Origin: Beaufortia kweichowensis
Lineage: Eukaryota > Chordata > Actinopteri > Cypriniformes > Gastromyzontidae
Length of the DNA stretch: 64,000 bases
NCBI GenBank assembly: GCA_019155185.1
Contig: CM032806.1
Coordinates: 168,501 to 232,500 of the forward strand
Reading direction: 5' to 3'
A program made the position numbers and the translations under genes. Shown here one piece after another: positions 16,861 through 42,800 of the stretch (positions within the stretch are counted from its first letter, which is position 1; every line of letters starts with the position of its first letter). The notes under the pieces are model-generated. The model ran no database searches. It was given only the letters and a program-made list of their open reading frames with translations, and was not told the origin of the DNA.

Positions 16861-19260
16861 AGTACATCGCAGTATACAAATGACATACTGACAGAATATT
16901 CAATTTACATGCATTTACACTTTAATGTGTGTGTCCCTGAAAAATAAAACTAAAGTAAATATATGAATTAGACATGATTGTGTTTTCTGTTTTGTCTCAT
17001 GCTGTTGAATTCTGTTCTGATCCGGATTTTCATTTTCTCTTTCATCGGTGTAAACAGTCTAAGGCTCATGCAGTCTTCATTCATTTCTCTAGTTTGTCAT
17101 GTAAAGCATCATCTCATGTGATGGTCATCATCTCTGGAGCTCATCACTGTCCTGAGATTCATTTTCATATTTTCATCTGAACTATCATTTACTTTCAGTT
17201 GAACACAAGTTATTTCTTGTAAATCCGTAAGCATACAGTATTTCTGTTGTTTTGTTTTAAGTACATGAGCTCATCTGTTGTTGTTTGCTGATGGGATGAT
17301 GGTTCTGATTGGACTCCTGGTTCAGGATCAGTGATGTGGTTTAGTGCTCTTGATCTGGATCATCTAGAGAAGGAAAATTTGTTTTTCTGTTCGCAGTTAT
17401 TCTACAGTAACATCTGAGAAATCACAGCAATTACTCTGAATCTGCAGTTCACAAAAATGCTTATATACATCCTTTTATTATTATTATTATTACCGAGATA
17501 TTTATTAGCGTAGAGAACTGATTTAGTTCACAAAATATGTGATTTATTGTAAATCAGGATTATTATTAAGATGTTTTATTTCATTCAGGCTCTCGTGCGC
17601 CCCCTTTGTTCACATTTACTGATGGATTTCAATATTTCAATGATCATTTATCGTCTTCTTTTATTTAATGACAGTACAGCAGTAGATTATTTTACACTTA
17701 ACTTCCAAAAGAGCCACAATTAATTTCATACATTCATCTGAATAATACAGAAATATTTGATACAGAATATCAGAAAATGCAGGTATCTGACATTAAAGCA
17801 AACATTATTTATTATTTATTATTAGACACCGAGGATGATTTAAAAGAATATAGAAACATGGTAAATCCAGGACAAAATGTATTTATAGAAATATATTTAA
17901 AGAAACAGCAGCACTAGTGTCCTGAATGTGTGTCCACTAAACTAAACTGCTCCAAATTTTCTTTCTTTATGAAACGGCACAAAATAAACTATTTTTAACG
18001 AACGAGCAGAGTATTATATGCATGAGTATTATATGCATGAGTATTATATGCATGAGTATTATATGCAATATTTACATAATTAAAAGAACGCACCTGAGGC
18101 ATTTACATAAATATATAAATGTCGATCCATTAACAGGAAAATGTGTGTTTAAAAATGCCAATCAGCTCCCATCTGAATATACGTCTATATTAATGAATTA
18201 TATAGTCAGCAACCCGTGACCTTAAAACTATAATAAGAGGGCTGGTGGCTGAATTCTTTATCGGACTCCTGTCAAACAGGCTCGTTCATTTGTCTTTCAG
18301 CCAACAGCAGAATTCATTAAGAAGAAATGCAAAGGGTCTAAGTGAATGTCAAACAGACTGCTGTATGTTAATGAAAATATACAAATGAAGCGCAAGTTTA
18401 GACTCGGCTTTAATAATCTGGGCTTTTGGCACAGAAAATGATATATTTGGGCAGTTAATGTATTGATCCCCACTGCCCCTCGAGTGCACTTTATTTCACT
18501 AGTCATTTATCAATGAATAAAAACACCAATACGCTGTCATAATAGCCGTGTTATTTCCAAGTATGACAACTAAATTGTTTTGAGCTTCATTTTATGACAC
18601 GCAGTAAGTACCGCGATGACATCATAACAAAACACGACTAATATTATTCTCGATTTAATAATGAATTATTTCTATTCGAATATATGTGTGATGTTTGTGC
18701 TTGTTGTAATGACGCGGCGGACTAAAATGTAATATTACATCCTCTAAGAAAAATCCAACTGTTATTACTCACATTCTTTACGAGTTAAATGCGTTTGTGG
18801 ACAAGAATTCATTTTCAGACGATTATGTTGGTGTTTTGGTTTGTTATCAGAGATGATGAATGACTCTGTCAGAATGTTGCCAGTCAAAACATTTCAGTCT
18901 CTTCTGGACGGAACCGTGTAAAATGGAGCACATACACATAACAGTGAGCCTGTGAAAACTTTCCCAACATCATCTTACCATCATATAAATATTAATCACT
19001 AAATCAAATTAAAGTAAAAAAAATAAAGAAGGCCTAAATAATGATTGAGTATGTTTCCAAAAAAATACTACAGTATTAAAACATTTAGAATTTTATTTTA
19101 GGAGTTTTATAACAAATGTTATTTGGCATTGAAAGAAAAGAAGAAAAAAAACAGGATTTAAGTTTTTTTTTATCATGTTATTCACGAGTGGAATTAAATG
19201 TGCGTGAGAGATAAATAATAATAATAATAAAAACACATGGAGTGATAATCAGCTGTGGGT
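16861..19260. other. Intergenic region between ppic and prdm6
   Basis: AT-rich intergenic sequence between two divergently read genes. No exon recognised. It holds a 15-bp tandem repeat at 18009-18068. Sequence near 18200-18560 is unique and could be regulatory for prdm6, but nothing proves it. Confidence 0.5.
18009..18068. repeat. 15-bp tandem repeat, about 4 copies
   Basis: The unit GAGTATTATATGCAT is repeated four times with almost no divergence, so the array is young. It lies in the ppic-prdm6 intergenic region. Each unit contains ATATGCAT, an octamer-like word. Confidence 0.9.
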
Positions 19261-19269
19261 GAGAGACAG

Positions 19270-19430
19270 ATGCTCGGCATCAGTTCACTTCTGCCTGTCC
19301 CACGCAAGCCACGTGCTCGCGCCGGAGCACGAGACGAGACGAGGACACGCGTGAGGGTGGGAGGAGGTTTCGAGCAGAACTCTCACGGTCAATACTGTCC
19401 GGGAATCACAGCTTGGACTCTTCTGAGAGG
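19270..19430 (+). promoter_or_regulatory. prdm6: prdm6 CpG-rich promoter and non-coding exon 1
   Basis: CpG-rich island-like DNA just upstream of prdm6. The sequence TTCTGAGAGG followed by GTAAGACTTT at 19431 is a strong splice donor. The matching acceptor is TGTGTTTCAG ending at 19580, seven bases before the start codon. This implies a non-coding first exon ending at 19430; its 5' end is not visible. Confidence 0.6.
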
Positions 19431-19586
19431 GTAAGACTTTTATACGGCTTCGTTATAGCGTTTAAAGTGAGCGCGCGCGCGTCGCGTCGCGTCTTTTCAG
19501 TCGTTTGTTCTGGAAACTCGATTCTAAGTTGAACCGCTTCTGTGTTTAACATGAGAAACATGATGTGTGCTGTGTTTCAGTCGGAC

Positions 19587-32107
<12,521 letters not shown>

Positions 32108-32838
32108 CGGATTGACCGGCCGCGAGAATCATGATTAAATGTCACGGACACTTAAGCAAAACCAAAGATTTCCTCAGAGAAACACTCAATCACGCGCCCA
32201 AAACCAAAAGCAGTAATAAAATAAGTGAGATGTTAAGAGATATCGATCCTGACACACAGGGTTGGGGGGGGTGTTATTTATTCATGAGTTAGTGAATCAA
32301 GACTTGTTTATAAGAGCTGATAATAATCATAATCATAGTAATTGTGTGAATCAGGACACGTGTGTCATTAACTGAAGCATGAAGGACACAAACAACTGCT
32401 TTCACCAAAAATCAACTTCAAACTTTGTACAAAATGTAAATGATGAATATTATATTTCTCTCATATCATGCTATATGGCACTTTTGACAATTCTTTAATT
32501 TTTTCAAAATGTAAAGAGAAGAAATCACTGGGAAATCATACTGTTTCATAACATCATTTTCTTTTAAGGGAAAGATTTTCTTCTGTTTAGCAGAACTCAG
32601 TTTTGACAGATTATTGTGCTATAACAGATGATTGTTGACATTCACTTTATCACCATCATTGAGAACTTTTATGAGCCAAAGTTTCTGAATGAAACCCACT
32701 TCATTTTATATATACACAGAATTTTTGTTTTGTTCTTGATGGGGTCATTTGATAAACGTCTGATAATCATATATTGTTTGTTTGCATGGTTCAACGTTTA
32801 TCTTTGTACATAAACAATAGACCAAAAATGTTCCTGTG

Positions 32839-32844
32839 AATAAA
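32839..32844 (+). terminator. prdm6: prdm6 polyadenylation signal
   Basis: Canonical AATAAA about 730 nt after the prdm6 stop codon. The intervening sequence is AT-rich and unbroken, as expected of a 3' UTR. Confidence 0.6.
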
Positions 32845-33388
32845 GTATTGGGCAAACTTTCATTAAATGTGTTTAATTCATCATTTAAGAACCAATATTT
32901 GATATAAACCAGTCAATCACATAAAGAAATTCATAAAGAAATCTTTCTTTGAAGAGCATATAATTCACAAGTGAAGTGAGAGAGAAGCAGCGAAACAATA
33001 GTGTGTTTGTGTTCGCTGACACGCTGCTGTTTACTGTTTTACTAACACAATGTGAGTTTTTTCTTCTTTCTGCAGTGAGCGTGAAATTCATCTTGGGTTT
33101 GTTGTGATGTATCAGGGCCGGTGCTCGGGCCGCGGCCCCTGCGGTGTCTGCGGGGAAGGTCACGTCCCAGAGCGCCTCTGTGTCTCGGGTTCGGGCAGCT
33201 GTCGAGGGGTTATTCCTCTGACCTGCACAACAGCGAGACGACTTCTGCTGATTTATTGGGCTACAGCGTTTGAGTCGCTTCCCCCACCCAAAAAACACCC
33301 GAAACACACCTCCAAAAACCCCGAGTTCAGAAGTGACCCGGGCCGGTTCTGTGGATTCTCATGTTTGTATGCTGATAAAGAGAGTAAA

Positions 33389-33571
33389 TGTGACCCTGTC
33401 TGTGAAAACTAAAGTCAAATCATCCTACATAATGTAAAGAACATTCCTTGAAATTATAACCTTGATATCTTTCAAATGTCCATGTCAAAGACTGAATCAT
33501 AGTAAAATGAATAGGTGAAATCAAACTTAGATTTTTAGACTTTAGACCTGGTTTTCACAGACAGGGTCACA
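33389..33571. mobile_element. MITE with 21-bp terminal inverted repeats
   Basis: The element begins TGTGACCCTGTCTGTGAAAAC and ends GTTTTCACAGACAGGGTCACA, perfect inverse complements, 183 bp apart end to end. The flanks carry AAAT on both sides (33386-33389 and 33571-33574, overlapping the outermost base), a possible short target duplication. It has no coding capacity, so it would need a transposase supplied elsewhere. Related fragments are at 7648 and 14290. Confidence 0.85.
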
Positions 33572-33697
33572 AATGATTAAACTCTATTAGATCAACATCA
33601 TTTCTAACGTTTCTGGCGTTTTGTTTTGTTTGGCTTTTAAAGACTTTTGCTGCTTTATATATAGTCTGAGCGCAGTGCCGTTACACATGGTTTGAGT

Positions 33698-33714
33698 TTT
33701 TTTTTTTTTTTTTT
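33698..33714. repeat. Poly-T run
   Basis: About 17 consecutive T in the prdm6-cep120 intergenic region. Confidence 0.85.
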
Positions 33715-35563
33715 TGCCAATTACAGATAATTATTAGATTCTTAGTGGCAAAGAGCAAGATGGCAAGAGTTTGTTTTTGAGAAATCAAGACAAATGAGAT
33801 GTCATATTCCTGCATAGATTTATGCTCATGGGAAACGGCACATTAAACCGTATGTGATCGTGTAGTGTGGCGTGAGAATTTATTTTGAAATATGTAACGT
33901 GACGTGAACGTTCTAAGTGCAAAACTCGACTCGAATGTAGTTTCTGGTTTTGAAAGGATGGAAACGTCCACCTGCTTTTTCTTGCCCAACAATCTTAATA
34001 ACTCTTCAGACGGTAGAATGTTCCCAGTTCTTGAATATTGAAGAAAATTGTTCCCTTGGGCGCATTAGACGTTTGTAAAACAAATAGTTAAAATGCAGCG
34101 CATCAATCACGGCACTTGGCCATGTGAACTGCAGAGCGGCCCAGAGGCTAAACAAATGATCAGATGAGAATTATTATTTTACAAACATACATGTGAAAGT
34201 GGCCAACGGCTTTTCGTCGGCACTGCTGTTGCTTTCTGGAATTTCCTGTTGGATCAGACTGAGGTCACACTTTCACAACCAATTAGAAATACACTTGAGT
34301 TTTTTAACTTCACTGAAAGAGTTTTAATTGGAAACATACAGAGAAATGGAAAAGTCTGTGAGAAATGTTTCTTCTGCTGTATTCCATTGCACAGTTTATT
34401 CACATGACAAATGTGTGTTCGTCAAAGCTTTAATGAGAAATGACCGCACAGGTTTGTGTGTGGACTCTCAGTGGAGCGTGTACAGTAGTAAAGCTGACGA
34501 GAGAAACCTTCCAGCGCTGTTTTCAACAGTTCCACGTTCATAGCGGTTCATGAGTTCAAAACAGTATTTAGAAAAGCATCAGGATGTCAAACGCTGATGT
34601 CGTGACCACGTTATAATAACAGTATCTCAGAAAATATGTGACCTTGTGTTTTTAAGTGGACGTCATGAAGGCACTTATACTGTCAGCAATCACGTGTTAT
34701 TCTTAAACATCTAAAACGGGTCACAATTACACTGCTGTTAGTTCATTAAACTGCTAGTTATCATGATGATGATGATGTGAAGATTGGTGATCTGAGAGAA
34801 CAGGTGACAGATCGAGTATATGGGTCATTTGTGTTGTGTGAGATTACTGATAACTAATGTGAAAGAAAAACTCATATCATGTCCTGATTCAATCAGTCAA
34901 TGGAGAAAAGCTGTGTTGTAATGATATTTAATTAAGCTGTTATTGACTATTTCTACTGCCCAAAATAATTTCAATATAACAACGTTCGTACAAAATATGT
35001 TTTAAACACAGAATATAATGTGTTATTAATACAGCTTTTCCAGGTATGAAATGTGTTGCCAAATATTACAATGTTGCCATCAGAATTTACCTGAAATATT
35101 TATAATGTACATTAAGTAAATGAAACTGCTTTGGGGTTTGTAACTCTCTTTAAGGTTGTAAACATAGCTGAGGATTGTGGGTAATGAGGGTAAATCCATA
35201 TATGGAGACGTTGAGTGTTTATGGCGGTTCTCTGGACGTGTTCAGGTGGAAAGAAATGTTAAGCAGTGAAATGTTAAACGACACATTTTCTTGAGAATGA
35301 CCCTTGAGTAGCGAGATAAAGGTAAATGTGTGTATGTGTCAGTGAGATTGAGAAAGACGAGAGAAGCTGCTCAGGGTCAGAGACGGACGTTAATCCCAGA
35401 ACGAGCTCATAAACCTGAAGATATGGCCATGTGTCTCTATCAGCTGTGTAAACTGTTACTGATGGACTGTCCTCATAAGTGCTCAAACGCTGGAGGTCTT
35501 AAAACACATCCAGTCTGAACATCATCACAGACCACAGCCTGACATTTACACCCAATAACCACA

Positions 35564-35585
35564 TACACACACACACACACACACA
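35564..35585. repeat. (CA)n microsatellite
   Basis: About eleven CA units in intergenic sequence. Confidence 0.9.
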
Positions 35586-35928
35586 GAGATTTATTCCTGG
35601 ACACTTATCTGTCTATAGACAGAACAGTGAAAATACATCCAAACGTTCTGTTATGAATTACAAGTAAAACGTTAAAAAGTCTCCAACTCCTTTAAACAAC
35701 AAATCATGTCAAAACATGTGAATGAAATCTGATCAATAATTCTTCATTATTAATTAGGAGGTCATCTAAAAGCTGACATGTCTTCTTTCCTTTTTGTGTC
35801 ACTCGTGATTTTTTTAGCAGTTCTCTTGTTTTAAAGCTTTTCTTTTTCTATCAGTAATAAAAGTGTTTCTCATAGACTCATATTGTTTGCAGTAATAGTG
35901 ATTTACTCTCATAAGAATGAGTAAATAA

Positions 35929-36198
35929 GTTCCATGTTATATGATTGGAAGGTATACGCTTAATGGAGCCCAAACGACACTGTCGCTTCCAAGCTGTATG
36001 GCAACCCTTCCATGATTTCCTCAAGCCTCTGTAACTCACTTACGTAAAACTCTTCCTGTTGCATTTCAACAACCCATGTTAGCCAATTTCACTTTTTGTT
36101 TTTGTATTTTATTTGATGAATTTTTTGTACTGTACTATATTGTTTAAATATTTTGTTCTGTATATCATTACAAAAGCTTTTAAAAAAAAAAAAAAAAA
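35929..36198 (+). mobile_element. 5'-truncated retroposon insertion with poly-A and 16-bp target duplication
   Basis: A 270-bp insert ends in about 18 A. It is flanked by the direct repeat AAGAATGAGTAAATAA at 35913-35928 and 36199-36214. Poly-A plus a perfect target-site duplication is the signature of LINE-machinery retroposition. The body is T-rich towards its 3' end and looks like a LINE 3' UTR rather than a processed gene copy, with no recognisable reading frame. The clean duplication suggests recent insertion. Confidence 0.8.
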
Positions 36199-36231
36199 AA
36201 GAATGAGTAAATAAAACTTAAACTACACCTT

Positions 36232-36250
36232 AAAAAAAAAAAAAAAAAAA
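36232..36250. repeat. Second poly-A run
   Basis: About 18 consecutive A some 17 bases after the target duplication of the retroposon. It may be the tail of an older insertion or a slippage product; no second duplication is clear. Confidence 0.8.
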
Positions 36251-36587
36251 TGCAAAAGATTATTTCACTAACCTGATAACCGTCACAGCAGAAATTGAGT
36301 TTACACATTAAAATTCACTACAGTTCATAACTATGAATAACTTGATTTTTTTAAAGTCTTTTAGTTACTTTTATGAATTAAAGTAAAATTAACATTTTAG
36401 TTCTTGTTGTTTTAAGGTTTAGCCTTTAAGAATCATCGTGTGTGAGGTTTGGTCTGTTTCAGTTTAGTTTCTGTCAAATAAACCAAACAGATAAAAGATC
36501 TGGAAAATATTTTCTTTTCAAGAGACTGTGAAAAAACCCACAACTAACAGAAGATGAAGTACAGCTTTATAAAGATTTAAAATGTGA

Positions 36588-36593
36588 TTTATT
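36588..36593 (-). terminator. cep120: cep120 polyadenylation signal
   Basis: AATAAA on minus, about 215 nt after the cep120 stop codon, which implies a short 3' UTR. Confidence 0.55.
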
Positions 36594-36806
36594 GAGAGGC
36601 AGCGCCACCTGCTGATAACACACGACACATAACGTCATCGAAATGAGATCAGCGCAAAACGTCACGGAAAATACGTTTCCACTGTTCATTTATGACAAAC
36701 TTATTACGAAGAATCTCAATCTTAAAACAATGACACATTTGTTTTAAAACAGACGAGCACATGATACAAACACACACAGAGACAGAGACATGGAGCTGTA
36801 CTGATC

Positions 36807-39800
36807 TCATGTGTTGCTCGTGGCCTCTTCAATCTGTCTGTTTAGTTCTGTGATGATTCTGTCATTGTGTGTGTAAACACCGGTCCTCAGCAGAGCATCT
36901 CTCTCCTCCAGCAGGCGTGTCACATGTTCATCTGTGACATCATGAAGACGGACAGGTGCTGCTCGACTGCTCGACTCCTCCGCCTGCTTCAGTCTGACAG
37001 ACACATTACAACACATGCAATCTGTTTAACACAATATTTACACCAGATATACGCCATTAGTCCATCACCGTCTATGAATGAAATATTTGATTTACCAGCA
37101 ATTCACATATGTGAATGTTGTGCGTTTGTACCTGTTCAGCTGGTTGTGGATATCCTGAAGTTCTTGTTTCTCATGTTTGACGGCGTCCTTCTCTTCAGCG
37201 GCCAAAAATCGCAAACGCATGTGTTCCAGCTCCTGCTGCTGTTTCTTCAAGCGTGTCATGGCGTTCTCCTGTTCCCGCTACACAACCAAACACACACAAA
37301 ATCACAGACACAGTTACGCTGAAGAGTGACTGAATGTTTCCACAACAATTCTCTTGTGATGAATCACGCAGGAGTGCGGCACATTCGCTGTAATAACAAC
37401 TGAAGACACACGTTAGCTGGTGTAAATAATAAGAATAATAATAAGCATCTCGAGCTCAGAGTCACACATTTCACCCAGAACCACATCAGACACACATCAC
37501 TACACAGCTTAAAACACATGTTTGTATATATAGAGCGGCTTTATTCAGTAAGATGAAAACGTGAATATATTCAGCCATCCATCTTTCAGCAGGTCAACAT
37601 GATATTCAGATGCTTTAACATAATACACCTGTGATTTAGAGCTCATTTCATATGAATCATAAATCAACTCATGTTTTCTTTATATGTATCTGGCGCTCGA
37701 ACAGAAAGACGCGTCAGAGTTTCCAGCTGGTTTGTGTCTCTCACAGTTATTAGCAGAACTGATAAGCTCTGTGTTTATACTCGATTAGTCCGCTTCAGGG
37801 TTTACATACGGCCGTGCATGAGAACTTACGCTCAGTCTAGACTAATGCTGTAAATCTGCCTAACTTTAGTCCTCTCTGACTGGATCCAGAGACGTTATCT
37901 TTCATCTAAAATCTGTTAGAGCTCAAATACAAACGCATTATCTACATACAGCTGTATCTAAAGACAGAAATGACATCAGCTTTAAGTGACAAAAGAGATT
38001 TTATTCTTGCACAGATGATGAGGTGTTACCTGTTTAAATCTGGCCAGCTCTTTCAGCGCTCGTCCCCACTGCTGCTTATAATGAAGTTTAGATTTGGTTG
38101 CTGATTCCAACTTTCGTTCCAGTTCCACCTATAAATGATAAAAACAAGCCTGAATGAAACATGTCACACGAGCTCCTGTGTCTCAGTCTATGTTAGATAC
38201 GTGTCTCGGTGTTTCTGACCTTCTCGAGGGTCAACAGGTTAATCTCAGACTGCAGACGGACTTCTGGACGAATGTTCTGCTGATCCCGATACTGCTGAAA
38301 CTCTTTCTCCAACTGCTTGTACTTTTTTTCAGCATCTTGTTTCTTTCAAGAGAAAAAAACGCAGTGTGATGGAAAAAGCTGATTTACCGTGTGACTCTAC
38401 ATACATGACAGCACACGTACACTTAATCAAAGAGAATCATTATAACTGATGAAACGTGACAAGATTCAGATCTAATGATCATACAGACTTCTCTCCACCT
38501 CCAGAACAGCATAACAACAAATCAAAAACTCACTGCAGATCAACACTTTGTAAAATGCTAGAAACTTCTGTGAAGATCAAAGCAACAGTCCAGTACTCAC
38601 TATACAGCTAAACTTCTTCATGTTTTTTATGTCTCTACTGTTGTTGTACAAGGACGCATTGTGTGTAGGTGTGTGTGTGCGTGTGTGTGTTTGATCTATC
38701 AGCGAGCCGCTACTGCTGATACTCTTGACGGGTGTTAGAGGCAGTAAAAGCGTTTCAAGCTCTCTCCTTTTCCCCGCCGCTTCATCTCTGACAGAAAGCA
38801 GATGTCAGTGAAACTCGACACGGCATCTCTGAGATACACAAACGAGGCCGGCGTGTTAGTGTGTGTCCACGCCGGACAAACGTCTGTTTACATGTTACTG
38901 ACACGAGATAAAGCTCAACATGACAGACGCGCACAAACATCTCTCATCGCGGCGCTCTTCTCTTTCGTGTGTCAGAAACCCACTTTGCTTGATTTGTTAG
39001 CGCCGGGCCGGGCCAGATGTTTGCTGGGAAAAAACGAGTATTTTAGTAGACGGACAGTGTGAGGAAAGTGCTGGAGATGTTCTGCAGACTCTCACTGATC
39101 TGATTCATTACTACAGCCATGAAAAACACAAATCCTGGGAAAATTCCAGACGTATAAATGCAGAAATATGCCAACGATGTGAAACTCCTCCAATCTTCAT
39201 TCGTCATACATTCTCAAAAACAGACAGCAAATAAAAATATTTTGTTTTAGATGAAATCAGAATAAAAAACAAACACTAAAATGTACAAGAAGTCATTTTT
39301 CTGTAAATAAAATGAATGATTTCTTTGAAATGTGAAATGAATGTTTTTCTTTTACACATTATAAATGGTTTAAAATCATAGATACCTGATTGGTGTCCGT
39401 TTCTATGGGCTTTGTAACTACACTTATACACATGTATGAACTGACATCTTGTCAGGTTCGCACGCAGTCACTTGATGATGTTCAGTGTGTACTGACAGCA
39501 GTCAGAGAGACACAATCATCAGCAGGGTCTCTGACCGAACCCACGACCTCACGACCCCTCGTACCCCAGCTCGTACAGACACCACGGGCCGGGTTTACCT
39601 GCTGTTGCTGTCGGCCGAGTTGATCCTCCAGCTGCTTGACCTTTGACCTCTCCAGCTCCACCTGGTGTGCGCAGTCCTCCCGCAGACGCCTGCCGCTGTC
39701 CTGCAGCTCCCGCGCGCTCAGCTCGTGTTCTGTGCGCATCTCCCGCTGCAGTCTCTGCGTCTAAACACACAGCGGGTGTCAAACACACAAACAAACAAAG

Positions 39801-42800
39801 CCAACGTCTGATGTCATTAAAGAGCACAGCGGTCACATGACCTCCGTCTCAGCGTGAGCAAGCGTCTTCTCTCTCTTCTCCAGGTCACATAGAGTCTTCT
39901 GAAGCTGCTGCTCGAGAAGATCGTATTCCATCTCCTGAAAAAACATCACATGATGTCTATCAGAGCCACACAACTAAAGCAGAAAGTGACATTTTCAGAC
40001 TGTGCTCGTGTTCTCTCAATAAAACAATACAAGAACAGTGATCAGAGCTGATAACTCGAAACAATGACAAACAGACCGGTATAAAAAAAATCACTAAAGG
40101 ACCACAAGACGACTTTTTCTAAAAACATTTGAATTAAGCTGAATATTCAGTATTAATGTTGAACAGAAGACAGAGAGAGGGTTTGGACCTTCTTCTTGAT
40201 GAGAGCTTCTCTCTGCTGATCTCTTCTTCTCCATTCCTCAGCCAGCGCCTGCATGTGACTCAACTCCTTCTGTTTCAGCTGAACAAACATCACAACAACA
40301 AAATCTATGTTTACTAGAAGAAAACTTTCAGTTTCCTGACATCCACAGATCATGTTCATCATTATCATTTTTATATGATGATCTTATTTCTTGTAAATAT
40401 GTTGATAAGATCATGGGTTCTGCTATTAACACAGTTATATTTTTAGAGTAAAACACCCTTGTGTTCCTCACAGCCTCCCTTCCATTCACAGAACCAACTC
40501 ATCTCTACCTGATTATCAAACAGATCCTCCTGCATCTCCTTCCACATCTCCAGCTCCAGCGCTGCCTTGTACTCCAGGGTCTCTCGAGGTCGTGTCAAGG
40601 TGTCTTGAGGAGGAGCGACTGGTCTCTGCGGCTCCTGGAAAACAAACATTACCTATAACGCAACTGCTCGCACGAGCTTCACGAAACAGTGATCGGATAT
40701 CAGACACTGCACCTGTGACGCTTCAGAGATGACGATATCCTGAGCGTTTACCAAACCCAGATCTTCCAGAACAGCCTCGTACGAAAGTTCAGCCAACTTC
40801 TCAGACCTTCAGAGACAGAAATCAAGAGATGTTGCGTCTCTTTGAACAAATATATAAAGGAATAAACAAACGGTGGAAGTACCAGTAATCATGTCAGGTC
40901 TAACACTGCCCTCCGTATGAAAGAGGACATGCATTGACATGAATGCGACAGAGATGACGATGGATCAACGCCGTACATACCCGTTTGTGGCAGTGATGGG
41001 TATCCTCTCTGAAACGCTCCGTCTCCAGTGCTGCCGGCCCGACGCGTCCAGGAAACGGCTTTTCTCTGAGCTGAGGAGATGAGACAGCTGAAGACTGACA
41101 GAAGCCAGCAGAACATCTGAAGAGCTCGAGTCTCTGTGCCACATCTCCACCAGCAGAGGAACCCTGAAGAACCCAAACACACATCCAGAAGATTAACAAC
41201 TGAACAAACATTCACTGTGTGTGTTTGTTTTTGTGTTCAGTGTTTTATGCCATTTTATTTCATGATAAACTCAAAACTCAGCAAAAATGTTATATGTATA
41301 CATCTTGCTGTAAATGTTGTGAGGTGTTTCTTCTGACCTGAGGAAAGTTTCCTGAAGCTGATCGGGCAAAGCAGCAAAGTCAAAGGCACAGTAGGACTGT
41401 GGCAGAAAGACCTCAGTGTTCCTCCTCAGCTGCACGGCTGGACTCGTCGCGATGGGAGCGGCGCTGCCAAAGAACTGATACGAGTACCTGTGAGCGGAGC
41501 AAACGCTTTCATCAGCTGCTGCGTAAACACGTGAGAAGATCAGTCAAAGCTCACGCGTGTCACTCGCCTGAGGATGCAGTTGACCGGGAAGCTCGTCCTG
41601 AGGTCACGGATGCTCCGCAGGTCCAGAGAGAAGCAGTAGTGATGTGCAGAAGCGGGAACAGAGATCTTTGGAGCAGAAACCGAGACAGACGTGTCCGGCT
41701 CCTCGGCTTCAGTCGGACCGGCTCGTGTGCGGCAGCAGCAGGGGTAACTGCTACTATAAACATCAAACACATGAGCTCATACACCTCAGATGAGAATCTC
41801 ACAGATTAAACATGTGTCTCACCAGCACTGAAGACAAAATCACTATCACTACTCTATGAACATCAATCACTTGCCACGTCCAGTGGGCGGAGCCTGTCTG
41901 ACATCACTGCACAGAGACTCCGCCTCACTCTCAGAGCGCCGTCTCTCAGGAGACGCTGCTGGCGATCTGATAGGAAGATCAGGTGATTTGTTCTGTGTCC
42001 TCTTCTGATCCGGAGGTTGTCTGTGATGAGCGTCTGGGACGGAACATTTCTTCACTGGAGTTTTAAGCTCTTGTTCAGCGTCAAACTGTTTAGAAGAAAA
42101 AGTCCAGCTGTTAACAAACAGCGAAAGGCTATAATGACTATTAAAATGTGGACATGAGTCAGACCTGATTATTGCTATCTTCTGCTCTCAGTGTGACAGA
42201 CACAACCACAGTGGGCTGGAGGTCCGGTGGGACAGACTGCAGTTTGGCTCGGACTCGATTGGGTGGTTGAAGGACGAAAGCTCCCTCTATTGTGGCAGAA
42301 CCTTGAGTCAGATCTGTGCTGCTCTTCAGTAAGCCAGACAGACTGATCTCAGTACTGCCCAGCGACTGGTTTCCACAGCACAGGTGGATCTGAGCGAAAC
42401 ACAGACAAAACCCACAAATCTCACCAACGACCACAGATATCAGTCCAGAGCAAAAAACTAATCTTTACCTGGATAGCGGGTTGCTGGGAGAGAAAGAGAC
42501 GCAGAACTCCGTCACTGCTGCGGATGCGTACGGAAGCCCGTTCAGGCTCAAGGTTTGGACTAAGAAGGTTCTGGAAAGGTTCGCTGGTGACATCGTTTCC
42601 CAGCAGGTTGTAATAGAATGAGAAGTCTGAAGCCTCAGAGGAAACTTTCACTGAGCTAGAGATCAGCTGAACATTCAGACACGAGTAACATTCAGTCATT
42701 ATAGCACAACATAACACACACACACACACACACTGTCTGTCAGCTCTTTACCTGCTCCAGTCTGGTAGCAAAAGCAAGCGTTACTGACAACACAAACATG

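Larger units (their letters stand above)
32860..36580. other. Intergenic region between convergent prdm6 and cep120
   Basis: No exon recognised on either strand. It contains a complete MITE (33389-33571), a retroposed poly-A insertion (35929-36198) and short mononucleotide and CA runs. A GC-rich block at 33100-33350 is the most gene-like composition here, but its open frames do not resemble any protein I know. Confidence 0.5.

Noticed and set aside
33104..33412. 102-residue Gly/Cys-rich plus frame 3' of prdm6
   Set aside because: GC-rich block, but the protein resembles nothing known, and the frame ends inside the MITE at 33389-33571.
41396..41809. 136-residue plus frame over cep120
   Set aside because: Antisense shadow of cep120 exons 9 and 10.
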